From the NCBI RefSeq assembly GCF_040222955.1, contig NZ_JAVKCA010000007.1, positions 682,001 to 746,000 of the forward strand: a stretch of 64,000 nucleotides of DNA, read 5' to 3'. This stretch comes from Marinoscillum sp040222955. GTDB taxonomy: Bacteria > Bacteroidota > Bacteroidia > Cytophagales > Cyclobacteriaceae. The translations under genes and the position numbers were made by a program. Shown in pieces: positions 44,701 through 52,010 of this stretch; position 1 is the stretch's first letter; each line of letters opens with the position of its first letter. The notes beneath the pieces are model-generated. The model did no database searches. It was not told the origin of the DNA and worked only from the letters and a program-made list of their open reading frames with translations.

Positions 44701-47142
44701 ACTGTGACCATTTGCTGCGGACGCCGTGATCGTAGCTGTGCCTTTAGCTACAGGTGTTAATTTCCCGTCAACAACCGTCACTACCCCAGCGTTGCTGGTA
44801 GTCCAGGTAACCTGCTGATTGGTAGCGGTTGCCGGAGAGACCGAGGCTGTCAAAGTACCAGAGGTTGTCAGGGGCAAAATAAGGCTTGACTTGTTTAGTG
44901 AAACACTGGTCACACCAATACCTTGTCCTCCGGCCCCTAGCAAGTAGCTCTGTACAGAAGTGAAAGTAGTCGTTCCTCCATCAGAATATAGCTCCACACC
45001 GTTACTGCTAACCATGGTTGGATATATCCTATTGGAGAATGCCGCTTTACCATTGATAAACACATCGATAGCAGAGTGGTCAAGGAATATATGGAACTTC
45101 TCGGGCTTGCCAAAAGCGGTTTCGTCATAGTCCTCTGTAAAGCTTAATCTTTCAAAACTCCTTGGTGATAAACTAGAATTCAACTTATCCAGAACTACCT
45201 GCTTATTCACTGCATCATAGTACAGTCGGGTAATCTCCTGCCCATCATCCGACACAAGGAAGTTCACTCCATACTTATCACCGGCAGTATTCGGGTTGAG
45301 TTCCACGATCAACTCCATTGCCTGACCTTTTGCCTGTATCTTTTGTGTACCAGATACGGAAAGGTTAGTTTGGGTGATGGCGGTGCTTGGTATCCGCAAT
45401 GTTTGCAGCTCTGGAGCCGGACTTTGTCCTAATGTCTGCCCATCTGCCAGCAGGGTGTAAACGCGCGGAAGGCTAAACGTATGGCACCAGCCAGCATCCA
45501 GCTGAGCCTGTGAATCCCATCGCTCATCCACGATCCCCATACCCACCAACTGGCCGTTGGTGTTTCTGGCCACTGTAGGAGAAAGGTGCCCATGAATCAC
45601 GTCCAGATTTTTAGGCTGAGTGTAGTCAGGCGTGAAAAGCCCTCCAGACCAAACACCGGTCCAGTATACCGCCCGGGTGTGACCTGGTCCGGGAATCGGA
45701 TTGACTATTAGTATGTGTTTGCCATTTCCTATACTTTCAAATACAGGCATTTCCCACAGAGACTGGGCCGGGGCTACCTGATTGTAATCCAATGTAGTAA
45801 ACTGAGATTGACGTGTCCAGTTGTTCAAATCTGAAGAAGTGTAGTACTCTAGTCCACCTCTTCCACTGGTGAGTTTTGCTCCAATGATCATGTGCCATGT
45901 CGTACCTTCTTTCCACAAGTAAGGATCTCTGAAATCTGCCACTACTTCTCGGTCAATCACTGGGCCAAGCTTTGTCCAGTTCTCTAATCGACCATTGCTA
46001 CTGGTGGCATGCGAAATCCCCGGATTGTAAGGCCCGGAATGATTCACATTGGTATAAAAGGCATGGGCAGTTCCATTGTCCACCACTACATCACCAGACC
46101 AGATACCTTTCATGTCATAGCCTGAAGTAGATGACCACTCCAAAGTAGGCCAAAGGGCATCTTTCTCATGCTCCCAGTTTACAAAATCACTGCTGATCAT
46201 ATGTCCCCAGTGCATCATGGTTTTGAATGGACCATTCGGTGTGCGCTGATAAAACAGGTGATATTGTCCATTGTACTCCACCATTCCGTGGGGTTCGTTG
46301 GTCCAGTTGGCAGCTGGCATGGCATGATATACAGGCCGCTGAACATCGTTTACAAATCGACTGGATGGTACCGCCAGCGACTCAAAACCCGATGTGGGGA
46401 TATTGACAACTAAGGCCTGATACTCGGAAGAAATAGCGGCTCCGGATTTCGCAATGTCATATATTTTGGTTTCGTCTATCGCTGCATTAAGTGCATTGAT
46501 CAGGAAAATCCCGCTGTAGGTATCCACATTGCTTTTACCAATGATCAGGGGAGCAGAAGCTTCCTGTATGGTGCCTCCGTTGGGTATGGATGCCGAAGCT
46601 ACTTCCTGTCCGTTGAGATACAGCCTCATCACGCTGGCACCTGCATCTACTACACCTGCCACATGTACCCACTCATAGAGCGGAAATGGGTTTGGTGCCT
46701 GGCAGGTATATTTGAGGCCATTAACATTCACCGAAAACCAATACACACCAAATGTATTGATCCCGATCTGATAGCCCTGATCTCCCTGCACCTGACTGAT
46801 GATAGCCGATGGGGTAAGATTACCATAGGGCACTTCGTGATCAGACGGATAACTTTCCAGACTGATCCATGTCTCCACGGTCATAGTACCACCAAAATTG
46901 GTGGTCAAATCCCGGCTGGCCCAGGTTGAGAACCCATCGGTTCTTAGCGCCTTGCCGGTGACACCAGAGACTCGCTCTGGTTTATTAAACGTATTCGCAA
47001 CTTGAAAACTCAATCCTCCTGCCTCATCCAACGCCGTTTGAGTTCCACTGGCTTCATCGTACTTCAGGTAGACGATGGGGTTTTGTGCCATGGCACAGTA
47101 TGCCCAGATCACCATTATAATGGAGATAAATGTTTTCATCAT
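41779..47142 (-). CDS. Giant T9SS-secreted LamG-GH32-like protein with four Ig/beta-sandwich repeats (locus B)
   Basis: A 1,787-residue protein. Signal peptide (IIMVIWAYCAMAQ); LamG domain at about 20-245; GH32-like propeller and sandwich at about 265-735. Then come four alternating pairs of BIG2-like domain and beta-sandwich module (modules at about 828-975, 1067-1216, 1305-1455 and 1546-1694), and a T9SS sorting domain (VYPNPVTDELHLDL, NPGMYLVMV). In the GH32 part the nucleophile block reads NWTNEPHGMV, with Glu283 where GH32 has Asp. FRDP (405-407) and WEMP (Glu464) are kept. It may be a fructan hydrolase with altered mechanism or a binding protein. Each module resembles the insert in the 746- and 744-residue GH32 enzymes (STGGWGHINLDN). 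Confidence 0.88.
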   Translation of the reverse strand: MMKTFISIIMVIWAYCAMAQNPIVYLKYDEASGTQTALDEAGGLSFQVANTFNKPERVSGVTGKALRTDGFSTWASRDLTTNFGGTMTVETWISLESYPSDHEVPYGNLTPSAIISQVQGDQGYQIGINTFGVYWFSVNVNGLKYTCQAPNPFPLYEWVHVAGVVDAGASVMRLYLNGQEVASASIPNGGTIQEASAPLIIGKSNVDTYSGIFLINALNAAIDETKIYDIAKSGAAISSEYQALVVNIPTSGFESLAVPSSRFVNDVQRPVYHAMPAANWTNEPHGMVEYNGQYHLFYQRTPNGPFKTMMHWGHMISSDFVNWEHEKDALWPTLEWSSTSGYDMKGIWSGDVVVDNGTAHAFYTNVNHSGPYNPGISHATSSNGRLENWTKLGPVIDREVVADFRDPYLWKEGTTWHMIIGAKLTSGRGGLEYYTSSDLNNWTRQSQFTTLDYNQVAPAQSLWEMPVFESIGNGKHILIVNPIPGPGHTRAVYWTGVWSGGLFTPDYTQPKNLDVIHGHLSPTVARNTNGQLVGMGIVDERWDSQAQLDAGWCHTFSLPRVYTLLADGQTLGQSPAPELQTLRIPSTAITQTNLSVSGTQKIQAKGQAMELIVELNPNTAGDKYGVNFLVSDDGQEITRLYYDAVNKQVVLDKLNSSLSPRSFERLSFTEDYDETAFGKPEKFHIFLDHSAIDVFINGKAAFSNRIYPTMVSSNGVELYSDGGTTTFTSVQSYLLGAGGQGIGVTSVSLNKSSLILPLTTSGTLTASVSPATATNQQVTWTTSNAGVVTVVDGKLTPVAKGTATITASAANGHSATCEVTVSDAPTYLVYDFESGNLSGWTVAGAAFDTADVTSDTAWWGGLFQHQGTYHLHGFKDGGDGQVGSLTTSNFTLGSHGQIELLIGGGNDINNLFVGLYRASDDALLAKVTANNHETYSKVVIDGSAALGTVCYLKAVDNSTGGFGHLNLDDVRIPIQSGTPIAATGVSLNQTALTLAPQATFALAATVSPSNAANQSVTWSSSNTGVATVSSAGLVTAVATGQAVVTVTTADGGFTEQATVTVSNQEFLIYDFESGDLTGWTISGTAFVNADVTTAANWGWGGPFTPQGSYHLWGVSSGSDTETGSLRSQDFVIGGDGIITFMIGGGFDINTVYLALVRKSDGVELMKATGDDNDSENYVSKQFDASAYIGVECYVRLVDNSTGGWGHINLDNLVVPIGNNNVPATGVSLNASSLTLTAGASKSLVATVTPANSTNQDICWNSSNTSVATVNDGVVTGVSAGTATITATTIDGGFTAQATATVVAQDYLVYDFESGNLSGWTTTGSAFVTGDVTTDVNWGWGGPFNQQGSYHLWSVKSGGDADTGTMQSQDFILDGNGVITFMIGGGFDLNTLYLALVRKSDGAVLMKVTGDNNDSEAYATRQFNAVDYVGTECYLKLVDNSTGGWGHINLDNVRIPVASVSVTGVDLDQASVILTEGHSTTFTATVLPVGASNQGVSWSSSNTNVATVDANGTVTAIASGSATITVTTNEGAFSDQASVTVEAQQYLVYDFESGNLSGWTSTGNAFVSADATNAVNWGWGGPFNPQGTYHLWSVQSGSDADTGTLQTADFTLGGNGIITFLIGGGFDFNTVYLALVRKSDGAVLMKATGDNNDSEDYIQKQFDASAFVGTECYLKLVDNATGGWGHINLDNLIIPTVGNATARITEELEKVEETIVLRVYPNPVTDELHLDLPKESVYELSILSMDGREVRNQTLTGSTLDVRALNPGMYLVMVTTDSQKHVFRIIKR
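42061..44916 (-). repeat. Four alternating BIG2 / beta-sandwich repeats inside the giant GH32-like gene
   Basis: Repeat units of about 240 residues (roughly 710-730 bp). Each has an Ig-like BIG2 domain (NQ.V.WSSSN..VATV) followed by a module running from YDFESGNLSGWT through GGPF.PQG.YHLW, IGGGFD.NT.YLALVRKSDG to TGGWGHINLDN. Units 2-4 are very alike; unit 1 is clearly more diverged (for example GGLFQHQGTYHLHGF and STGGFGHLNLDD). Confidence 0.9.
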
Positions 47143-47186
47143 TTTGTAAGGGTTTAAGTTTAAATCATATGTTCACCTATTGCCTT

Positions 47187-49712
47187 TTATTCTTTGTTTT
47201 TGATCAGTATCCTCTCTGAGTAAAAGAGGGTGCCATCGCTGGCGGTCAGTAAATACATTCCGGCGGGAATTTGATGTACATCTATAGCTGCCCTCTCCTG
47301 ATCAATGGCTCCACTTAGTAGCTGCTGACCTGAGAGAGAATAAATAAAATATTGGCCGTTTTCTATTCCGGGAGTATCCAGGTTGATCACGTCAAACGAG
47401 GGATTAGGGTAGAGCTTCCACCCGGATTTAAAGCCCGATTTCAAAGGCTCCTCGGGTTCCTCTGGCTCTTTGGGTATCTTGTTAAAATGCGTAGGAAGGT
47501 TACTCGGTACACAACTTTGATCCACTACTTCATGGTCCAACATGGAGGCCATTTCCCATTTCTTAGCCGACACCACAGATACCTCGCCATCTATCGCTAC
47601 CACGTCTACCAGGTCGCTTTCCGCCCGAGAAGGATAAACCCTGGCAGAAAACACGGTGAGGTTTTGCACAAACACCTCTAAAGTAGAGTGATCAATGAAT
47701 ATGCGCACGTTCAAAGTGTCATTTGGGTTGAATACAAAATCCCCAATTCTGGTGTTCTTTAAGGTATTCGAAAGGGATGATTGGCGCCTATCCAGAATGA
47801 TTTTATTCAGTTCATAATCAAAAGTAATGGTTGTATACTCGCGCTCATCTTCATGCTTGAGCACCTGAATTACAAAGTTGGCATTGGAATCAGCTTTGAT
47901 ATCAAATTCCATCTCGATCTGATTCCCTCTAAACTGAGGAAGGTTGTTTCTTTGGCCATTTTCCAAAACCAATTTTTCCACAGATATCTCGTCTGATCTC
48001 AACCTGCAAAGATTTGGATGGGGTATTTGCCCAATGGTGCTATCTTTCAGCAGACGCACCTGTCGGGGTATGCTGAAAGTCTGTCGCCACCCGGCATTGA
48101 TCTGGTCATTGCCATCCCGGTCTTCGGGAATAATCCCGATGTAAGTATCTCCCGTCTCATCATCTGTACCAAAGGCCGGAGCCAGCATGTGGCTATCAAA
48201 TAACTCGAGTGATTTCGGGGTTTCAAAATAAGGTTTGAAGGTTTCATTTTCCCAGGTGCCCAGCAAATAAATAGAACGTGCACGTTTCCCATTGTTAGGC
48301 GTAGGTGTCAACTGTAGCAGGTAGGTATCGCCCGCCAACTTTCTGAAAGTTGGCATTTCCCAAAACTCTCCGTATTCAGAAATGTCAGAATTGGCATACA
48401 ACCTTGGGATAAGTGTCCAATTGACCAAATCTGAAGAACGGTAGGTAAAGAGTATGCCGCCACCATTGTTTTGTAAACCTGAGCCCACTATCATGTAATA
48501 CAACCCGTCACTTTTCCACAGGTATGGGTCTCTAAAGTCCATGTGACTAAAGCTGGTAGGCGCATTCGCTAATAAGGGATTGGACTCACTTTCGGTCCAG
48601 GTGAGCAGAGAATCCCCGGTGGGAATGGCCATTCCAATACCGGCTTTGGCACCATCTACCCCAGTGTAAAAAATATAGGGACTTCCAGTATTGTCTTTAA
48701 GCGTGGTACCTGACCAGGCGCCGAAATTATCGAATCCCGGAGTTGGTCTCAAGGCAATATCCACTTCGCGCCAATGTACCATATCCGGGCTGATCAGATG
48801 GCCCCAGTGCATAAAATAGAGCTGAGGAGCATTCGGGTTTTTCTGAAAAAATAGATGATAGTTACCCTGGTAATACATCAAGCCATAGCACTCATTGGCC
48901 CAGCTGTTGTTGGGCATCGGGTGGTATTGTGGGCGTAAATGATCACCGGCAAACCTCACGGTGGGATCTATGTATAAATCAATTTTTCTATCAGATACAG
49001 ATTGACTTGCATCCACGACTTCTGCCTCTGTGAGTGCTAGATTAAAAACTTTCAGGTCATCCAGAGCACCATTGAGCACATTTATCGAGAACCCATTCGC
49101 CTGTTGATCAAGACTCCTTTTACCAATATACAAGGTACTCTCCGGAACAGAAATAGAGGATGCCGAAAGTCCTTGTTGCAAAAACCACACTACGCCATCT
49201 ACATACACTCTGGTCTCCCCGGCATCCAGATCTATAGTAGCTACAATATGATGCCACTGGTAAGTAGAAAGTCTATTTGGTGTATTGTGCACATAAAAAG
49301 TATTATCCAGGTGGTACCCAAAGTTAAGTTCCCCATAAGGGCCAACACTGAGGTAAAATCCAGAGGCCTCTGAAGCTGAAGACAGCTCTATAATGGAGGA
49401 AGACTCTCTATTGAAAGCCTCAGTGCCATACCATGCTTCTATGGTCAGCGCACGATCGATCCCTGATAAACTAAAGTTGGATTGTGAAATGTACGTTGAC
49501 CACCCATCCAGTCGCAGGGCGTTTCCATCAGGTGCTGTAATGCGCTCAGGATGATCAAAAATATTTTCGATACTCAGTGACTGTGAAGACACCTGCTCCG
49601 TGGTGGTACTTGTCCCGGAAACTTCGTTGAACCCTACATGAAAAACCTCTTGGGCAATGACCTGCTCTGTCAACAACAATCCTACCCAAAACAACAATTG
49701 TATCTCCTTCAT
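47187..49712 (-). CDS. T9SS-secreted LamG-GH32-like protein with altered nucleophile motif (locus B)
   Basis: An 841-residue protein. Signal peptide (LLFWVGLLLTEQVIAQ), LamG domain at about 20-235 with ALTIEAWYGTEAF and WHHIVATIDLDAGETRVYVDG, then a GH32-like propeller. The nucleophile block reads SWANECYGLMYYQGNYHLFFQ, so Glu274 replaces the catalytic Asp and the PN of NDPNG is CY. DFRDPYLW (394-396) and EFWEMPTF (Glu452) are retained. The C-terminal sandwich has IFIDHSTLEVFVQN, and the end is a T9SS sorting domain (LYPNPSFDVINLD, PAGMYLLTA). It is the neighbour and closest architectural relative of the giant protein. Catalytic activity is uncertain. Confidence 0.88.
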   Translation of the reverse strand: MKEIQLLFWVGLLLTEQVIAQEVFHVGFNEVSGTSTTTEQVSSQSLSIENIFDHPERITAPDGNALRLDGWSTYISQSNFSLSGIDRALTIEAWYGTEAFNRESSSIIELSSASEASGFYLSVGPYGELNFGYHLDNTFYVHNTPNRLSTYQWHHIVATIDLDAGETRVYVDGVVWFLQQGLSASSISVPESTLYIGKRSLDQQANGFSINVLNGALDDLKVFNLALTEAEVVDASQSVSDRKIDLYIDPTVRFAGDHLRPQYHPMPNNSWANECYGLMYYQGNYHLFFQKNPNAPQLYFMHWGHLISPDMVHWREVDIALRPTPGFDNFGAWSGTTLKDNTGSPYIFYTGVDGAKAGIGMAIPTGDSLLTWTESESNPLLANAPTSFSHMDFRDPYLWKSDGLYYMIVGSGLQNNGGGILFTYRSSDLVNWTLIPRLYANSDISEYGEFWEMPTFRKLAGDTYLLQLTPTPNNGKRARSIYLLGTWENETFKPYFETPKSLELFDSHMLAPAFGTDDETGDTYIGIIPEDRDGNDQINAGWRQTFSIPRQVRLLKDSTIGQIPHPNLCRLRSDEISVEKLVLENGQRNNLPQFRGNQIEMEFDIKADSNANFVIQVLKHEDEREYTTITFDYELNKIILDRRQSSLSNTLKNTRIGDFVFNPNDTLNVRIFIDHSTLEVFVQNLTVFSARVYPSRAESDLVDVVAIDGEVSVVSAKKWEMASMLDHEVVDQSCVPSNLPTHFNKIPKEPEEPEEPLKSGFKSGWKLYPNPSFDVINLDTPGIENGQYFIYSLSGQQLLSGAIDQERAAIDVHQIPAGMYLLTASDGTLFYSERILIKNKE

Positions 49713-49718
49713 ATCCCT

Positions 49719-51953
49719 CTATTGATTGATTAACTGTTCGGTAATTATTTGGTTATCAGCAACTATCCTCAAAATGATCACTCCTGAGTAAGTCTCGTTA
49801 TCCAGGACTATCTCATACCCTTCGTTCTTAGTACTAATGGTAAACGGAAGTCTATTGCCTGACATCCCGATCAACTCAACATGAGCAAGAGACTTTACCC
49901 CTTCCACCCGAAACTTTCCTTGGGATGGATTTGGGAAAATTTTAACCCTCGATTTGGGAGTGAAAGTGACCAGCGCCTCCACTTCCCGCCAAATATTCCC
50001 ATATTCAAAGTGCGAAACCTCGGTAATGGATCCAACGTCCCCATAAAACCTTAGCCCGGTGGCACCTGACATGGGGAAAATACGGGCTGAAATCAATTCC
50101 TCACCATCATTTACAAAAACCTCTACTGACGACTGATCTACAAAAATCCGGAAATCCAATGACTGAAGGTCAGCCGCATTAAAATCAAACAACGGAGTAT
50201 AGTCTCCGGAAAAAGCTACTCCTGAATGCCCCCTATCTAAAAAAACCTTAGCTGTTTTGGGATCATATCCTATCTGGGTATAGTAGCTGCCCTCAGCTGC
50301 CAGAATTACCCCTGCACCAGATTGGGTATTTGTATGGTTAATAGAAAACTGTAACTCGTACTGGTTAGAGCTTTGTTCTCTACCAGCAAGGGTAGTATTG
50401 AGAACATCCAAATCACCCACAACAACAATCGTATCTTGTCTCAACTGATAGACCTCAGGGGCAGGTTGCTGAAACAGCCGAATACCAGCAGGAGTCTCTT
50501 TCAAAGTGAGTTCTCTGGGCAAAGACATTCCTCCACGCCAGGTGGAGGTAGGCAGGTTGCCCGCATATGACCAGTTATTCATCCAGCTCATCCACAGCAC
50601 TCGGCCATCAGGAGTTTGTTGAAAGCTACGCCCGGCATAATCATCAGGCCCATGATTTACCCAAAAAGCCTCCTTTTGTACAATTGCCCGATCAGAAAAA
50701 TAGACATGATCCACATTGATGTGCCCCCATCCACCAGTCACTTCATCCACAATCTTAAGTTGGGCAGATTTGCCAGCATATTCTGATACATCCCAGGCGT
50801 ACCACCTCAGTTGTTCGGTGTTGCTCCCTGTAGCACTCCTCACCACCTGATCGTCAACGATAAGCTTGATGGCCGTCAGGTCTGGGTGGTGGCCACCCCC
50901 TATCAGAAAGTTGATATAATTAGATTCAATGATGAAGGGTTCTGATGTGAGACTACCCGTAGCTGCATCACCACCCAGATAGCTATTCACCAGTTGATCT
51001 CCCTGAAAATTTGTGACGAGTTGTTGATCGGGGAGGGTACCTGCCACAGGTGCCTGGCCAAAGGCCGTCCCTGTCACCGTCCAGTTTTCATAGCCGGACT
51101 CAAAGTCCTCAAAAACCAACACTTCATCTGTTGGGTGGGGATTGAGCAGCAGCTCAAACTCGGGGATGAGCGTAAATGACTTCCCATCAAAATTACCCAC
51201 AAAATACTGGGTGCCAGATCCTCCGGAGGGCGAGCCTGGGTTGATACTGACCATCAGCACCCATAGTTTCTTTGAGGTGCCTTGCACCTCCAACTGAAAC
51301 AAGTCAGGGCACTCCCATACTCCTCCGTGGGCACCCATTCCTTTTCCAAAGGCACTCTGATAGGTCCAGTCCTTTAAGTTTGGAGAGGAGTAAAACCCGA
51401 TTTGATCATGCTCGGCCAATGTTATCACCCAGGTGTGTGTGGATTCATGCCAAAGTACTGTGGGGTCTCTAAAATCGGTAATTCCTTTATTTGGCAACAC
51501 TGGATTACCAGAATACTTGGTCCAATTTATACCTTTATCCAGGCTGTATGCCAGGCTTTGCTTTTGGGTCTGTCCGGCGCTTGTGTAAATAGCCACCATA
51601 GCGGAGTCCCCAAAGCCGCTGGTATTGTGATAGTCTATGACGGCTCCCCCTGAAAAAATAGCTCCCTGACTGTCATTATACAGGACAACACCCTGCTCTT
51701 CCCAGTGCATCAGGTCGGTGGATGTAGCATGCCCCCAAGACATATTGCCCCATTGTGTGCCGTGAGGATTGTATTGGTACATCAGATGGTAAGTACCGTT
51801 GAGGTAGACCATGCCACATGGGTCATTGACCCAGTTTCGCTCCGGAGAAAAATGATATTGCATACGATATTGCTCGGTATAAGTCTGCGCTTTGGCCAGG
51901 TGGCCAAAAATCAGCGTTATAAATATCAAAAAGAGCTTAGTGATAAGATACAT
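49719..51953 (-). CDS. T9SS-secreted GH32 fructan hydrolase with inserted beta-sandwich module (locus B)
   Basis: A 744-residue protein with signal peptide (FITLIFGHLAKAQ). GH32 motifs are intact: NWVNDPCGMVYL (nucleophile Asp44), YQYNPHGTQWGNMSWGHATSTDLMHW, DFRDP (Asp163) and GGVWECPDLF (acid/base Glu214). A module at about 280-422 is inserted in the catalytic region (FEDFESGYENWTVTGTAFG ... VTGGWGHINVDHVYFSD). The C-terminal sandwich has FRIFVDQSSVEVFVNDGE, and a T9SS sorting domain ends the protein (IFPNPSQGKFRVEG). It matches the 746-residue enzyme of locus A in layout and position, but with a full-length active-site loop. It is probably the main surface or secreted levanase or inulinase of locus B. 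Confidence 0.93.
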   Translation of the reverse strand: MYLITKLFLIFITLIFGHLAKAQTYTEQYRMQYHFSPERNWVNDPCGMVYLNGTYHLMYQYNPHGTQWGNMSWGHATSTDLMHWEEQGVVLYNDSQGAIFSGGAVIDYHNTSGFGDSAMVAIYTSAGQTQKQSLAYSLDKGINWTKYSGNPVLPNKGITDFRDPTVLWHESTHTWVITLAEHDQIGFYSSPNLKDWTYQSAFGKGMGAHGGVWECPDLFQLEVQGTSKKLWVLMVSINPGSPSGGSGTQYFVGNFDGKSFTLIPEFELLLNPHPTDEVLVFEDFESGYENWTVTGTAFGQAPVAGTLPDQQLVTNFQGDQLVNSYLGGDAATGSLTSEPFIIESNYINFLIGGGHHPDLTAIKLIVDDQVVRSATGSNTEQLRWYAWDVSEYAGKSAQLKIVDEVTGGWGHINVDHVYFSDRAIVQKEAFWVNHGPDDYAGRSFQQTPDGRVLWMSWMNNWSYAGNLPTSTWRGGMSLPRELTLKETPAGIRLFQQPAPEVYQLRQDTIVVVGDLDVLNTTLAGREQSSNQYELQFSINHTNTQSGAGVILAAEGSYYTQIGYDPKTAKVFLDRGHSGVAFSGDYTPLFDFNAADLQSLDFRIFVDQSSVEVFVNDGEELISARIFPMSGATGLRFYGDVGSITEVSHFEYGNIWREVEALVTFTPKSRVKIFPNPSQGKFRVEGVKSLAHVELIGMSGNRLPFTISTKNEGYEIVLDNETYSGVIILRIVADNQIITEQLINQ

Positions 51954-51961
51954 GGTGTGTG

Positions 51962-51995
51962 TGAAAAAACCGGAAGAGGACCCCCCCTCCCGGTT
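51962..51995 (-). terminator. Rho-independent-type terminator or attenuator between DUF4960 and GH32 genes (locus B)
   Basis: Read on the minus strand: AACCGG ... CCGGTT with inner GAGG/CCTC, closed by a G-rich loop and followed directly by TTTTTT. This is the classic intrinsic terminator layout. It lies inside the operon, 15 bp after the stop of the DUF4960 gene and 9 bp before the GH32 start, so partial termination is expected. Confidence 0.65.
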
Positions 51996-52010
51996 CAGTA
52001 TGAAGAAAAT

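Noticed and set aside
42061..44916. Regular repeats of about 720 bp considered as a possible CRISPR-like or non-coding repeat array
   Set aside because: They are in frame within one long coding sequence and encode repeated protein domains.
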